From: Rotaria socialis
Lineage: Eukaryota > Rotifera > Eurotatoria > Philodinida > Philodinidae
Reading direction: 5' to 3'
NCBI GenBank assembly: GCA_905331475.1
Contig: CAJNYU010001819.1
Coordinates: 1 to 64,000, forward strand
Length of the DNA: 64,000 nt
The translations under genes and the position numbers were made by a program. The notes beneath the pieces were generated by a model. The model did not search any database, was not told where the DNA came from, and worked only from the letters and a program-made list of their open reading frames with translations. This document shows, in pieces, positions 35,927-47,138 of this stretch (the stretch's first letter is position 1; the number at the start of each line of letters is the position of its first letter).

Positions 35927-38900
35927 ATGAGTCGATCCGACACAAGAACATCACATCAGGAAGGTTCAAATCCAATGTATCGTATACCACCATATTATTA
36001 TATTCATGTTTTGGATCAAAACACAAATATAACGCGACTTGAAGTCGGTCCAAAAACATTTATTAAACAAGGCAATGAAACAGTTACAATTGGCCCAGAA
36101 AAAATGATCACAGTACCGTATGTGAATTGTTTCAAAGAAAAAGAACATAAAACTTATTGCAAATTTTATTTAGACCCCATCATTATTGTACTATTGAATC
36201 ACCTGCCGTACGTAATGAAGCAGGAGTAGTTCAATTTGATGAAAGCGGACAAGTCAAACTTCTTCATGCCGATTTAGAAATTCGTCTTGCAAAACCTGAC
36301 CAAATACCTTTTCCACTTTATCCTGGAGAAATTCTTCGTCATGTATGAAAACGAATAGTTCTTTCAATGTTTTATTGCTTTCTTTTTTTTTTCTAGCCAG
36401 TTACTGCTCTAAAAGTTGTAGCAGCTAATTCAGCATTGCATTTAAGAGCTGTACTTGATTTGTATGATGAAACAACAAAAGAGCAACGCCATGCCGGTGA
36501 TGAATGGCTATTTGAAGGACCAGCAACATACATTCCACGAAAAGAAATTAGTGTAGAAGAGCAAGTTCGTGCAATTATTATTGGCCCAAATCAAGCAATT
36601 CGATTAAATGCCAGAAAGGAAATCATCGATCGAGCAGGTCAACGACGTGTTACTGGTGAAGAATGGTTAGTTAAAAAAAATGGTGCTTATTTGCCACTTG
36701 TTCATGTAAGTTAAATTATTTTTCTTTTCGATTTCGAGCTAACAAATTCATATTGTAGGAAAAAGTGGTTTCTGTTGAAACTGCTCATGTTCTAACAGAT
36801 AAAAATGCGCTTCATCTTCGTGCTCTAAAAACTTTTACAGATGATTTTGGCAAACAGCGTATGAACGGTGAAGAATGGCTTGTAACTCTTAATGATACCG
36901 AAACACATATTATTAATGTTTATGAACAATTAGTTGCTGTTGTTGGTGTAATAGTACTTACTTCACGTCAATATTGTGTTGTCCTTGATCCAGTTGCAGA
37001 CGGAAAGCCACAACTAGGAAAAAAAGTAAGTCATAATATAAGCTTGTTGTTTTTTCTGAAACACAATCTCAAAGAAATCTTGAAGCATAGAGACAGAAAT
37101 TTGGATCGTTCCTACATCACAGGCATGACAGATATTTTGACAATGATTTTTCATAGATAGAGATCTAAGCCCGTGCATCACAACCGCTTAGAATATTTCC
37201 TTAATTTTGAGAAATGTTCAATTCGGTTTCTTATTACATTTTTAACATTTTAAAGCAATTTCTTTTTAGAAACTTATTGTTGGTGAAAAGTCATTTTTTC
37301 TTCAACCAGGTGAAAAACTTGCAAATGGTATTGAAGGAATTTTCATTCTGGGCGAAGATGAAGGTATTATTCTTAGATGTGTTGAAGCATTTCATGATCA
37401 ACAAGCTAATACTGATCGAAATCCAGGTGATCGATGGATGATTCGGGGTCCAATGTAAGAGCTTGATTTTTTTATGCCGATTAAAATATTTTGATCTGTC
37501 CTTTTTTTTCAGTGAATATATTCCACCAACACAAGTTGAAGTTGTTATACGTCGAAGAGCAATACCTTTAGATGAAAACGAAGGTATTTATGTTCGTGAT
37601 ACAAAAACAGGCCGTGTACGAGCTGTTATTGGTGAAACATACATGTTAACACAGGATGAAGAACTTTGGGGAAAAGAATTGCCTCAACGAGTTGAAGAGT
37701 TACTTACACGTGATCCATTAGCTGAACGCAATGTTCAAACACATAGTCAAACATCGAATAAGTCTCAGCAACAAGCCACTACTGCCAGTGTTATAGAAAT
37801 AACTAGTGTAAAATCAAAACTATCTGCACGCGATAAATCAAAATTAATTACTTATCCTGTGCCACATAATGCTGTTGTGCAAATTTATAATTATAAATCT
37901 AAAAAAGCTCGTATTATTTTTGGGCCAGAACTTGTTATGCTGGGTCCTGATGAGCAATTTACTCTAATGTCATTAAGCGGTAGTGTACCAAAAAAGCCAA
38001 ATCAAAATCAAACACTTTGTTTACTACTTGGTCCTGATTTTTTTACTGATGTAATCGTTATTGAAACAGCTGATCATGCACGTCTTTCACTTCGACTTTC
38101 GTATAGTAAGTTAACGAAATTGAGTTATATACATGTATTTTATTTTAAATCTTATTTTAGATTGGCATTTTGAAATCAATAAAGACGATGAAAAAGAAGC
38201 GGGGAAACTTTTTTCAGTTCCTGATTTTGTTGGTGATGCAGCTAAAGCTATTGCATCGCGTATTCGTGGTGCTGTTGCCGGTGCGAAATTTGATGATTTT
38301 CATCAGAATTCAGCTCACATTATTCGTACATCTGTATTTGGTATTGATGCCAATCAACATATAAGAGATCGATTTGTTTTTCCACAAAATAATCTAATTA
38401 TTACATCAGTTGATATTCAAAGCGTTGAACCAGTTGACCAACGAACACGGGATGCACTTCAAAAGAGTGTTCAATTAGCTATTGAAGTATGAATAAATCA
38501 AAGTGATTTATAAAATCATACCTATGAATTGTTTTTGTTTTAGATAACAACAAATTCACAAGAAGCGGCAGCTAAACATGAAGCTTCACGTCGTGAACAA
38601 GAAGCTAAAGGTTTATTAGAACGTCAACGTATTAAAGATGAAGGCGAAGCTGAAGAAGTTCGAAAGCAACTACTTCTATTGCAAGCTGAATCGGCTGCTG
38701 TCGAAATAACCGGTCAAGCTAAAGCGGAAGCTTTAAGTCACGCTGAATCGGCTCGAATTCAAGGCGAAGCCGCTGTTGAACAAGGTAAAAAAGTGAACTT
38801 CTATAGATTAAATATGTAACTAATGTACTGTTTTGTTTTATTTTGCTATAGCTACTCTCAAAGCTAAGGCAGCAAAAATCGAATCAGAATCGGAATTATT

Positions 38901-39252
38901 ACGTTTAACATCAGCACGGGAAGCTGAAATAAAATATTTACGCGAAAAAAATGAATTAGAAATTAGTAAAATAGCTGAAGTATCAAGAATTGAAACAGAA
39001 AAATTTAAACTGCAAGTTGAATCGATTGGTGCACCAACGATACAAGCTATTGCTACTTCTAGTGCAGATACACAAGTTAAACTTTTGCAGGCACTTGGTC
39101 TTCAATCAATGTTAGTTACTGATGGGCATACACCGATTAATCTTATGGGATTTGGACAAGCTCTTTTAGGAGACTTCACTGGTAGTCCAATTAAAAAACG
39201 ACGACTATCAAATGGCGTTTCGAATAAATATAATGCCGAAGAAACTGAATAG
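35927..39252 (+). CDS. MVP: Major vault protein, nine exons, 893 residues
   Basis: Exons are 35927-36117, 36174-36342, 36397-36705, 36759-37025, 37270-37454, 37513-38105, 38161-38486, 38544-38784 and 38852-39252. All introns are GT-AG and the joined length is exactly 894 codons. The N-terminus ([15 protein letters not shown]) begins the tandem vault repeats that form the barrel wall: [29 protein letters not shown] (three times), [23 protein letters not shown] and [10 protein letters not shown]. The shoulder domain follows: [57 protein letters not shown] and [19 protein letters not shown]. An Ala/Glu-rich cap helix ([14 protein letters not shown] onward) and a C-terminus with [20 protein letters not shown] complete it. 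The length matches animal MVP. The protein assembles into the cytoplasmic vault particle. It appears intact. The start at 35927 aligns with the family N-terminus. Confidence 0.97.
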
Positions 39253-40139
39253 ACTAGATATATAAAAATTTCTTCATCTTTTTATCATATGTGTTAACCT
39301 TATTTTCTGAAAAGTTCGTTCTAATTATTTTTGGTTGACTCACATTATGTAAGACTAAAATATGAAACGAAACGTTTCTACGATACTCTACTAAACTAGA
39401 GCATTGATATTTACTGAATAAATATTCAATTTGATAGAAATAATTTTTTTAGCAGATAAACATTAGTCAAAGGATTGAACAGCAAACTACATAAGTAAAT
39501 ATTGGTAAGATGGGCCACAATAAAATTAAAAAAACCGACAATATCCATTGATAACTTCTACTCATCCTTGGTTTCGTTTCCTCTTACGTAACATAATTGA
39601 AAGGGAATGTTGAATTACATAGAATAGAAATACGCGTGATTAGATGGTTTAGTATTTCTAATTCAATTCAAAATAAACAAACAAGACATAGAATTGTGTC
39701 AATATGTGGGAATTTTGAAACCTACTTCTTGAAGTACCAATAAGTATTTTCATCTGATACTTTTCAACAAAGAACTAAATCTTCAAAATACAAGTTGTAC
39801 TATTTATTCTCATTCAAATGGAAAGAGTTTGCAACTGATGATTGGCTAGAATCTATAGGAAATCAGAAATGTAAGGTCATCTCTATGATGAATTCTCTTA
39901 AGCAAATCTCAAAACAGAAGTGAAAGAGGTAGATCAAATTTTCGAACACCAAAACAAAATATACTTTGTATTAGTGACTGATACTCTAATGTTGATCGAG
40001 TTCATGAGCACAGGTTGGATTTATACTTTTATATTGTAATCTGTGACCTTATGATCATAGAGGTATTCCTTCACATGTGGAAAATTAAAAAGAATTGTGT
40101 AATGTCTAATTTTTTATGTAGATCTCTCTTTTAGTCTCA
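39253..40139. other. 3' flank of the vault gene and intergenic region
   Basis: AATAAA-type signals near 39416 could end the vault transcript. No other feature was recognised. Confidence 0.5.
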
Positions 40140-40440
40140 CCCAGGACGATGTTTCCGGTCTCCGGAAATGAGCGGATTTCATTGGAATCGGCCAGAAACA
40201 TACTGGAAAAGCACCGGAGCGTGCAGGAAAACGCCGGATATCATCGGACCCTGGATGCAGGATTCCGGGATGGATTTGTCCAGATTTTCCCGGTGATTTC
40301 CGGCGGGAACCAACAGGAACTTGGCGGAATTTACAGGAAAAATCCGTAGATTTCCCGATCCGGAATACTGCTTCCGTGAAAACGCGGGAATGCGCGGGAA
40401 CCGGCCGTTTTCCGGGCCAGTTGCTTCGACCTGGGCACAC
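40140..40440. repeat. CpG-rich CCGG/GGAA low-complexity cluster
   Basis: About 300 bp filled with variants of TTTCCGG, CCGGAAA, GGGAA and CAGGAAAA in both orientations (for example TTTCCGGTCTCCGGAAATGA, ATTTTCCCGGTGATTTCCGG). It is much more GC-rich than its flanks. Open frames on both strands here are a by-product of the repeats. It may be a decayed satellite or transposon end. Confidence 0.65.
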
Positions 40441-40475
40441 ATCTTGGACTCAACTTTATGTCTGGCATGTGAAGG

Positions 40476-40524
40476 GTGTGAGTGTGACATGAAAGTGAAT
40501 ACTCACACCCACACCCTATCTAGG
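40476..40524. repeat. GT-rich short palindrome
   Basis: GAAGGGTGTGAGTGTG is followed after a short loop by ACTCACACCCACACCC, a near-perfect inverted repeat. Relatives occur at 21195-21254 with 21489-21505, 46506-46556 and, weaker, 23156-23240 and 46073-46130. Confidence 0.7.
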
Positions 40525-40759
40525 ATCCTCTCTTATATGACCCGGGCTATAGTATGTTTCATTCCTAAATAGCACTGTATCAAAACAGGGTATCATACTG
40601 ACTTGTCACTCCCATATATTATTAGCAAAACGAAATTCAATAATTTTTTTACAATTTAATTATAACAAGATAAATGTCGATTTTTATTTGACATATCTGA
40701 TTTGTTGCATAGCTTCTTTTTGGTGACTCTATTTCAGCTATTGTACCCAGATCGACCAA

Positions 40760-41065
40760 CTTTCGTCGTACACAGCCGTGTGACCATAATTTACGGCCGT
40801 TTGGTATTCACCGTATTACGGTCGTTTTGCATCGTGCCATAAACGATCGTATACGGTCGAATACTGAAATATTCGACCACATTACGACCGTTAGTAACCG
40901 TTTACGACACGGCGAAATACGGTCGTAACACGGTGCATGCCAAAACGTCAAATTGCGGCGATTTCCGGTCGAAAACGTTATAAAACGGTAGTATACGGTG
41001 CCGTTTATGCGATCTTATCAGGTCGTCGTAATCCATCAGTCCGTTTTACGGGTCGTTTTGTCGCT
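40760..41065. repeat. ACGGTCGT/ACGACCGT palindromic cluster
   Basis: About 300 bp holding more than ten variants of TACGGTCGT and its complement ACGACCGTA (for example GTATTACGGTCGTTTT, ATACGGTCGAATACTG, CATTACGACCGTTAGT, GAAATACGGTCGTAACAC). Spacing is irregular. A smaller cluster of the same motif is at 29562-29640. CpG content is far above the surroundings. No coding sense is supported. Confidence 0.7.
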
Positions 41066-42448
41066 AGAAAACTGATACCGTTTCTAACACTATCTTCACT
41101 GTTTTTTATGTTTTACATCGTTTATACGTCGTTCCAAAACCACTTGCGCGCCATTTTCTTGAAACTAGGGTTTTGTTCGATCAGGGGATTTCGCGGGTGG
41201 ATACGAACGAAGATAAGGCACCCACACTTACATCCACACCAAGGTTAATTACATTATAAGTTTGTAGTAATGATATTGCTTGATCAATTCTATTAGCATT
41301 ATTTTTCAATTTTGCATTGTTTAACTTACTACGACAGGTGATGAAATAGGTGAAGCTATCATTTGGTAAAGCTGTAATTACAAGAGTAGATCCATTTAAC
41401 TTTGACAAAAACACTTTTAAAATAACAATTTTTGTCGTGTTTATATCAAAATTATGTTTTTTATATGTTGCGAATATTCATGAATTATAATCTTATTATG
41501 TTCTCATTAATTGTCTTATGTGTTCCCTTGTATAATTAGGTTTATTTGATAGATTTATTTATAATCAAAATAGGATTAATTAAAACAGACATATGACAGC
41601 AACAAACAATCAACACATGCTATGTATCTTTGGTAGTTTTGTTGATATTTTTACAAAGTTGATCACCTGCTCTGCTCCGTTGTCTACATCAGACTAGAAA
41701 CGTACAAGAATTTTTTGTCGAAGTTGTAACTTCGGCATGACATATATATGGGTAATAAAAATCGATGATGAAAATGTGTATTTAACTGGAGTATCGGTGG
41801 TTCGAGTAAAGTCTTTCGTTGCATTCTTCATTGCCGACTTTCGGGGGTAACTTCTATGAACGAATAAAATAGTTGCTTGGATTCACTTCGTACCAATTCG
41901 ATCTTCGTGTACTATTTTACATAAATTACATCTGCTTAAACTACTTTTCTTCTACATATTTCCTCTATTATGTACTCTTTGCTGAAGCAAATAGGAAGTA
42001 ATGACCGCTCTCGTGGAATGAATCGATTAAGCGCTGTATTTAATTATTTAATGGAACATAGAGAGCTGTCTTAATTATTGTACATTTATGGTAATATAAA
42101 GAGCAAATAAAAACTTTTTGCATTATAAAACAGGAAAAAATGACGATAATCGAACGACAGCCTTATCTGAAGCTTGATATTCATATTCATACGACTGGTA
42201 TAGCATATAATTTATTGCAGTTTTCATTATCATAACCTAAGATAGTTACAACTTAGTGTTTGAATCAACCGGGTACTATTGGTTGTGTTTCAGATAGAAC
42301 CGTCACTGAATCTAATATCTGAATTTTCCTTTTTTTTTATATAACTGCTTTTCTGTAGAATTTATCGTTCGGGTTGCTGAATCTGCATTAAAATAATTGA
42401 TGAAATGCTCGATTTTAAGCAACATTTTTTGTTTTCTATTGTTGATAG
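41066..42448. other. Intergenic region upstream of the MACPF gene
   Basis: No gene seen. ACCCACACTTACATCCACACC near 41218 resembles one arm of the GT-rich palindromes. Confidence 0.5.
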
Positions 42449-44151
42449 ATGATGCAGTTGGTTTTTAGATTATTTGTTGTTCTATCATTCTATGTGCACT
42501 GTGCATATTTAAACAGATCTGTATCATCACGTTTTCAATTTACTGATGAAGCACGAGCAGCTCTATGTCCATTTGTCGGTACCGAAGGGATGCGATGTTT
42601 TGATGGTAGTCCCATGAAGCTATCTAGTAGAAAATCTGATTCAAACTATTTGAAATTACCACGCGGTGTCGGGATGACTGTTGATCGAAGATCTGGTCAA
42701 CTTAGGGCACCAGCTGTTAACTTAACGTATCCACTTGAAGGCTGTCATACTTATTGGACTGATCTCTCTACAGGTGCAATGTTCGACGTATTTAACGAAG
42801 CGAAAATTGGCCCAGCCAATGTGGTAGTAGCATCTTATGATGCAGCCAGTATTGAAGTTTTTCGAAATGCTTCACAATTGAATGAAGCATGGCGACGTTC
42901 ATTCGCTGATGGAAATGTTCGTGGTGGTGAATTAGCCCGGCCACCTGATCTATTAGCGTATTATAATAAGTGAGCGTTTTACTCCTATGTATTCAATTGA
43001 ACTTAACTCATAGTGTTTATTTTATTCTAAACTTTCTCTACTTTCCATTATATGAAGATAGGAGAGTCATTTATTTAGTAACAATTAATAACGCCTATTT
43101 CTTTACAGGGCCTGACTTGAGTCGTGTCGAATTAGACGTTTGAATATTTTCTTTTCGTGAAACAAAAAACTACTTCGTAGTTTCATATATTCTGTTGTAG
43201 TCTTTCATCTGCATTTTCACCTTTTCCATAGGGCAGAATGATACTAGCGAACTGAGTTATGTTAAAACATGATGTATTGGTAAAATATAAAGAACGAAAA
43301 TTAGACCAAGAACATATTTCTTAGTTTCTACCAGAGTATTGAATTGAAGAAAAAAGGATGAAGAAATTGAATGGTTTACATAAGTAGAGAACGACAATCA
43401 TCGAGATTTGAGAAAAAAACAAAATTTAGTTGTACAGAAAGACAACGTTTTATTGTGATATTTCTTGAGTCAACAGAAAATATAATTAATAACACATACT
43501 CTTCATATTCTTGTATTTCTATGCAGTTATTTTAAACGTGATGATGCTCTGGCACTTTCTCAACGTGTAATTGGACTGTATACATTGACACTAAATGTCT
43601 CGACCGTTCAGCTTAATTCATTCGCACGTCAGGCAGTTTCTCAATTAACAGCAGACTCCGATCCAGATGTTTATGAAGATTTTGTTGATGTTTGGGGAAC
43701 CCATATTGTTACCAAGTCACTTGTGGGTGGTATGGTGGAGCAGCGCGCTATAGTAAAGCGATGTTTCGAAGCTGGCAACTCTCCCAGATTCACTCAATGC
43801 ATACCATTTTCTGATCGGAACCCAAATAATTTTACTTGTGGTTACTATGCTGCTTTCACACGTGTGATATCGACACGTCATCTTGGGGGTAATGCAGAAG
43901 CTGAAAACGATAAAGAATGGAAAAGAACTTTGGCTGTTGCACCTGCTCTTCTTCAGATTCTTGAAATGGTTCCTTGGTATGATTTTGTTACTGATACAGC
44001 TGTAAAACAAAACTTACGCACAATCATTCGGTATCGACAGAGAAACGTTGATTCAGTTCAAGCAGAAGCAATCCGCCAAGTCGACTCGCATTTGCCTTCA
44101 TGTCCTTCATGTACGGTAAAACAAATTTCAATGCATCGAATAAGTTCTTAA
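42449..44151 (+). CDS. MACPF-domain (perforin-like) secreted protein, two exons seen
   Basis: Exon 1 is 42449-42969 and exon 2 is 43527-44151; the GT-AG junction (phase 2) completes one codon and gives 381 residues. The start is a signal peptide (LVFRLFVVLSFYVHCAYL). The MACPF core shows LPRGVGMTVDRRSGQLRAPA, a central region ending YYN/YFKRDDALALS, the hallmark YEDFVDVWGTHIVTKSLVGG, and RHLGGNAEAEN with the GG turn. Paired Cys (LPSCPSC) lie near the end. MACPF proteins oligomerise and insert into membranes, and act in immunity, attack or development. The role here is unknown. The frame stops soon after SCPSC, and the true 3' end may instead splice onward (see the NHL gene). It is not obviously damaged. 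Confidence 0.8.
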
Positions 44152-44886
44152 AAGCATTGCATTAGCTAGTTTTAATATACATTGTGTTGCTAATACAGAC
44201 ATATTGTTGGTTAGAAAATTTTTTATACCCATCGATTCCGTTAAAATTCTAGTAAATATGACTGGCTGCTAGACCCTGTTCAACTTCGATCAGGGATGAA
44301 TCGTTTCTGACCAGTTTCGAGAAAATTTGGGATTCTTCAGTAGTTAGTGCTATTTAGTGTACACTACTGCGTACCTCGATGGGGTCAATTTTATCTTCAG
44401 ACAAAAGTCTCTCTAAACCCCACCATAAATAAAGTAAAAGTTTTCTCGTCACATGTCTTTCATAGAGGTAAGATTCCAAAAGCCTCACGATCACTTATAG
44501 GGACACTAGGAATTACCACAGTTAAGCAGGTTGGTTTCCTAATAATTATTGAAATCGTTGGACTTCAAGTAAACATTTTCTGTTTCGTTGTGTCTGTCTC
44601 TAGAATTGATCTTAGCGAAAAAGTTAAATTTAAAAGCAGCTAACAAATCTTCCTTTTTTGTCTTGTTATATCTATTCAGTTCTAAGACACTTTGGAAAAT
44701 TTCCAAAAACTCGAAATCGGTTTTCTACGCATAGTACTATTTACGATGGAAGCGCTAAAGAATCTGAGTGTAGTCTGACCACTGCGTGCCATCAATCTGT
44801 CGAAATAGAGGAATATTTTTCATTTCCCTATTAATACTCACCTCAACTGAAGCAAATCCCGTATTTCTATTTCATATTGATTTCAG
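44152..44886. other. Intron or intergenic region between the MACPF and NHL exons
   Basis: No exon with a signal peptide or start codon suited to the NHL frame was seen. Short open frames here have no recognisable content. Confidence 0.4.
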
Positions 44887-45833
44887 TCATTCCATTACGT
44901 GCCAGTTCAATCGACCTTCACCCGACTGCTCGGTGGCAACAAAATGGTATTCTTGTCGCCGGAGGAAATGGGCAAGGAAGTATAAACAATCAACTATCAA
45001 TTCCACACGGTTTGCATGTTGATTATGATGAAACCGTCTATATCGCTGATCGATACAATCACCGTATTGTAGAATGGAAATCGAGTGCGACGAGTGGCCA
45101 AGTGGTTGCTGGTGGAAATGGAGAAGGAAATAGAGCTAACCAACTGTCTCACCCATTAGATGTGATTATCGACAAAGAAAGAGATTGTTTGATTATCTGC
45201 GATTATGGAAACTCAAGAGTGGTTCGATGGCCCCGTCGGAATGGGACAAGCGGCGAAACCCTCATCTCGAACATCAATTGTGTGGGTTTGACAATGGACG
45301 AGAATGGATCTCTCTATGTCGTTAACTATGGTGGACATGAAGTGAGACGATATCGAAGAGGAGATTTTCAAGGAACAATTGTTGCAGGTGGAAATGGAAA
45401 TGGAAATCGGCTCGATCAACTCTTACACCCCACTTACGTATTCGTCGATCGAGATCATTCATTGTATGTATCTGATCATGATAATCATCGTGTGATGAAA
45501 TGGATGGAAGGTGCAAAAGAAGGCATTGTCGTGGCAGGTGGTCAAGGACAAGGAAATGGTCTTATACAACTGTTGTATCCTCATGGAGTCGTTGTCGATC
45601 AATTGGGCACTACCTATGTGGCTGATTCATATAATCATCGAATCATGCGTTGGCTCAAAGGAGCCACACATGGAAGTGTCATTGTTGGTGGGAACGGCCA
45701 AGGAGGACAATCGAACCAGCTCAATGTGCCCATAGGTTTATCATTCGATCGGCATGGTAATCTCTATATCGTCGAGTCAGGAAATCAGCGAGTACAAAAA
45801 TTCAATCTAGAATCCAACAAAAATAACAATTGA
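44887..45833 (+). CDS. NHL-repeat beta-propeller protein, C-terminal exon
   Basis: After an acceptor (GATTTCAG/TC) the frame encodes about 315 residues of tandem NHL blades. Each has a VAGGNGxGNxxxQL turn followed by P.G(V/L).VD....YVAD..NHR(I/V)..W. Examples are VAGGNGQGSINNQLS, VYIADRYNHRIVEW, LYVSDHDNHRVMKW, TYVADSYNHRIMRW and LYIVESGNQRVQKF. Such propellers bind protein, RNA or glycan ligands and are greatly expanded in bdelloids (established knowledge). There is no Met near the start, so at least one upstream exon is needed. The acceptor needs one base from the previous exon. A phase-compatible GT at 44111 in the MACPF exon could supply it, which would make a MACPF-NHL fusion. This is inferred. 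Confidence 0.8.
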
Positions 45834-47138
45834 AGAAACAAAGAACAAATTACAAAATGAAAAAAAATTGGATATGCATAATTAAATAATTCATTTTTTA
45901 CAAATTATTCTTTTAGCCATATACCGTGATTTGTGAACATACACAAGAATCCATCATACATTGAAATACATAAATAAACAAAATAAAAGCAGAGCGAGCT
46001 ATGTCTGGCGACTTTCGTGGATGGGAATCCTTGCAAATTCCTTTAAAACACGTTCTAGGGACCGTTTGAATTAGAGTGTGGAAGTGTCAGTGTTCGATTT
46101 CTCTTTGTCTACTCACAACCTCACTCTTGAGATAGATAATATGTTTTTGTATTTATTCCTAGTGAATATCCTAATTTGTCAATGAATAATAACTCAAATC
46201 TTTCAGTTGATGATGATGAATCAACCGTTCAAACTACATAATCATCATTTTTGCGAACGAACAATAAACGACTTGATTCGTGAGGGCTTTATAGTCATGT
46301 AGTTTATTCATTATTTGTTTCTTTTTGAAATTTTGAAAGTGAATCAAATACTTCATTCAATGTTTTGCATTCGTCATCAATAATTATTGATGACCAACTG
46401 GAATAACTAGAAGAAACAAAGGCGCCCAATAAAAATGTACAAATTCATTGCGAATAGCCTATGATATTTTACTTGTTGATAAAATCGATTTATATGTTTT
46501 TTTCTTGAGGGTGTGGGTGTGTGGTACCTTCCTTGTCCTATCCCACACCCACATCTCATCCTGTTCACTACATCCCACATAGACACCCTGGAAATTTATA
46601 ACAAACAGCGATAATTACCTTGACTCTTCTCTCATTCGCATCACGATAACAGCTTAGCAGTCGATTAGATCGTAATCCGAGAAGGATTACGTTTGCAAGT
46701 TTCATATAATAGAAGTAGAGTACTTATATGACTACGTGTGGCACTCACAATCGAATTTGTTGGTTGTAATATTTGCATATTTACGCTGATGTAACATTCT
46801 TTTACCATTAACTTCTACATATCGTTTTGTTTTCCTTCGACTGTTACCAAATATCATGTATTAACTAATTACTTATCCTGACGGCAGTAATATGTTTTTC
46901 TTCTTTCATCATCGTTAATCTTACTGTCTTTGTCTCTCTTGACCTTTCCTATATCAGTGAGTTCTTTGTATGAAAATGATACGATTTAAGATATAGACAA
47001 ATAGAGCAAAGCGTACTTCCACCCCAACCAGCACTTCTTCTAACAAGAATTGTTACACTATGATATCAAATATTGCTAACAAGAAGGAAAAGAGGTCGTA
47101 TATCTCTTTCTATCCTATTATCAAGTATTCAACATATG
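45834..47138. other. Intergenic region with GT-rich palindromes
   Basis: No gene. 46073-46130 holds GAGTGTGGAAGTGTCAGTG with ACTCACAACCTCACTC. 46506-46556 holds GAGGGTGTGGGTGTGTGG with ATCCCACACCCACATCTC. Both are imperfect inverted repeats related to those at 21.2 kb and 40.5 kb. Confidence 0.6.

Noticed and set aside
40114..40572. Overlapping open frames on both strands
   Set aside because: They are caused by the CCGG/GGAA low-complexity cluster lacking stop codons.
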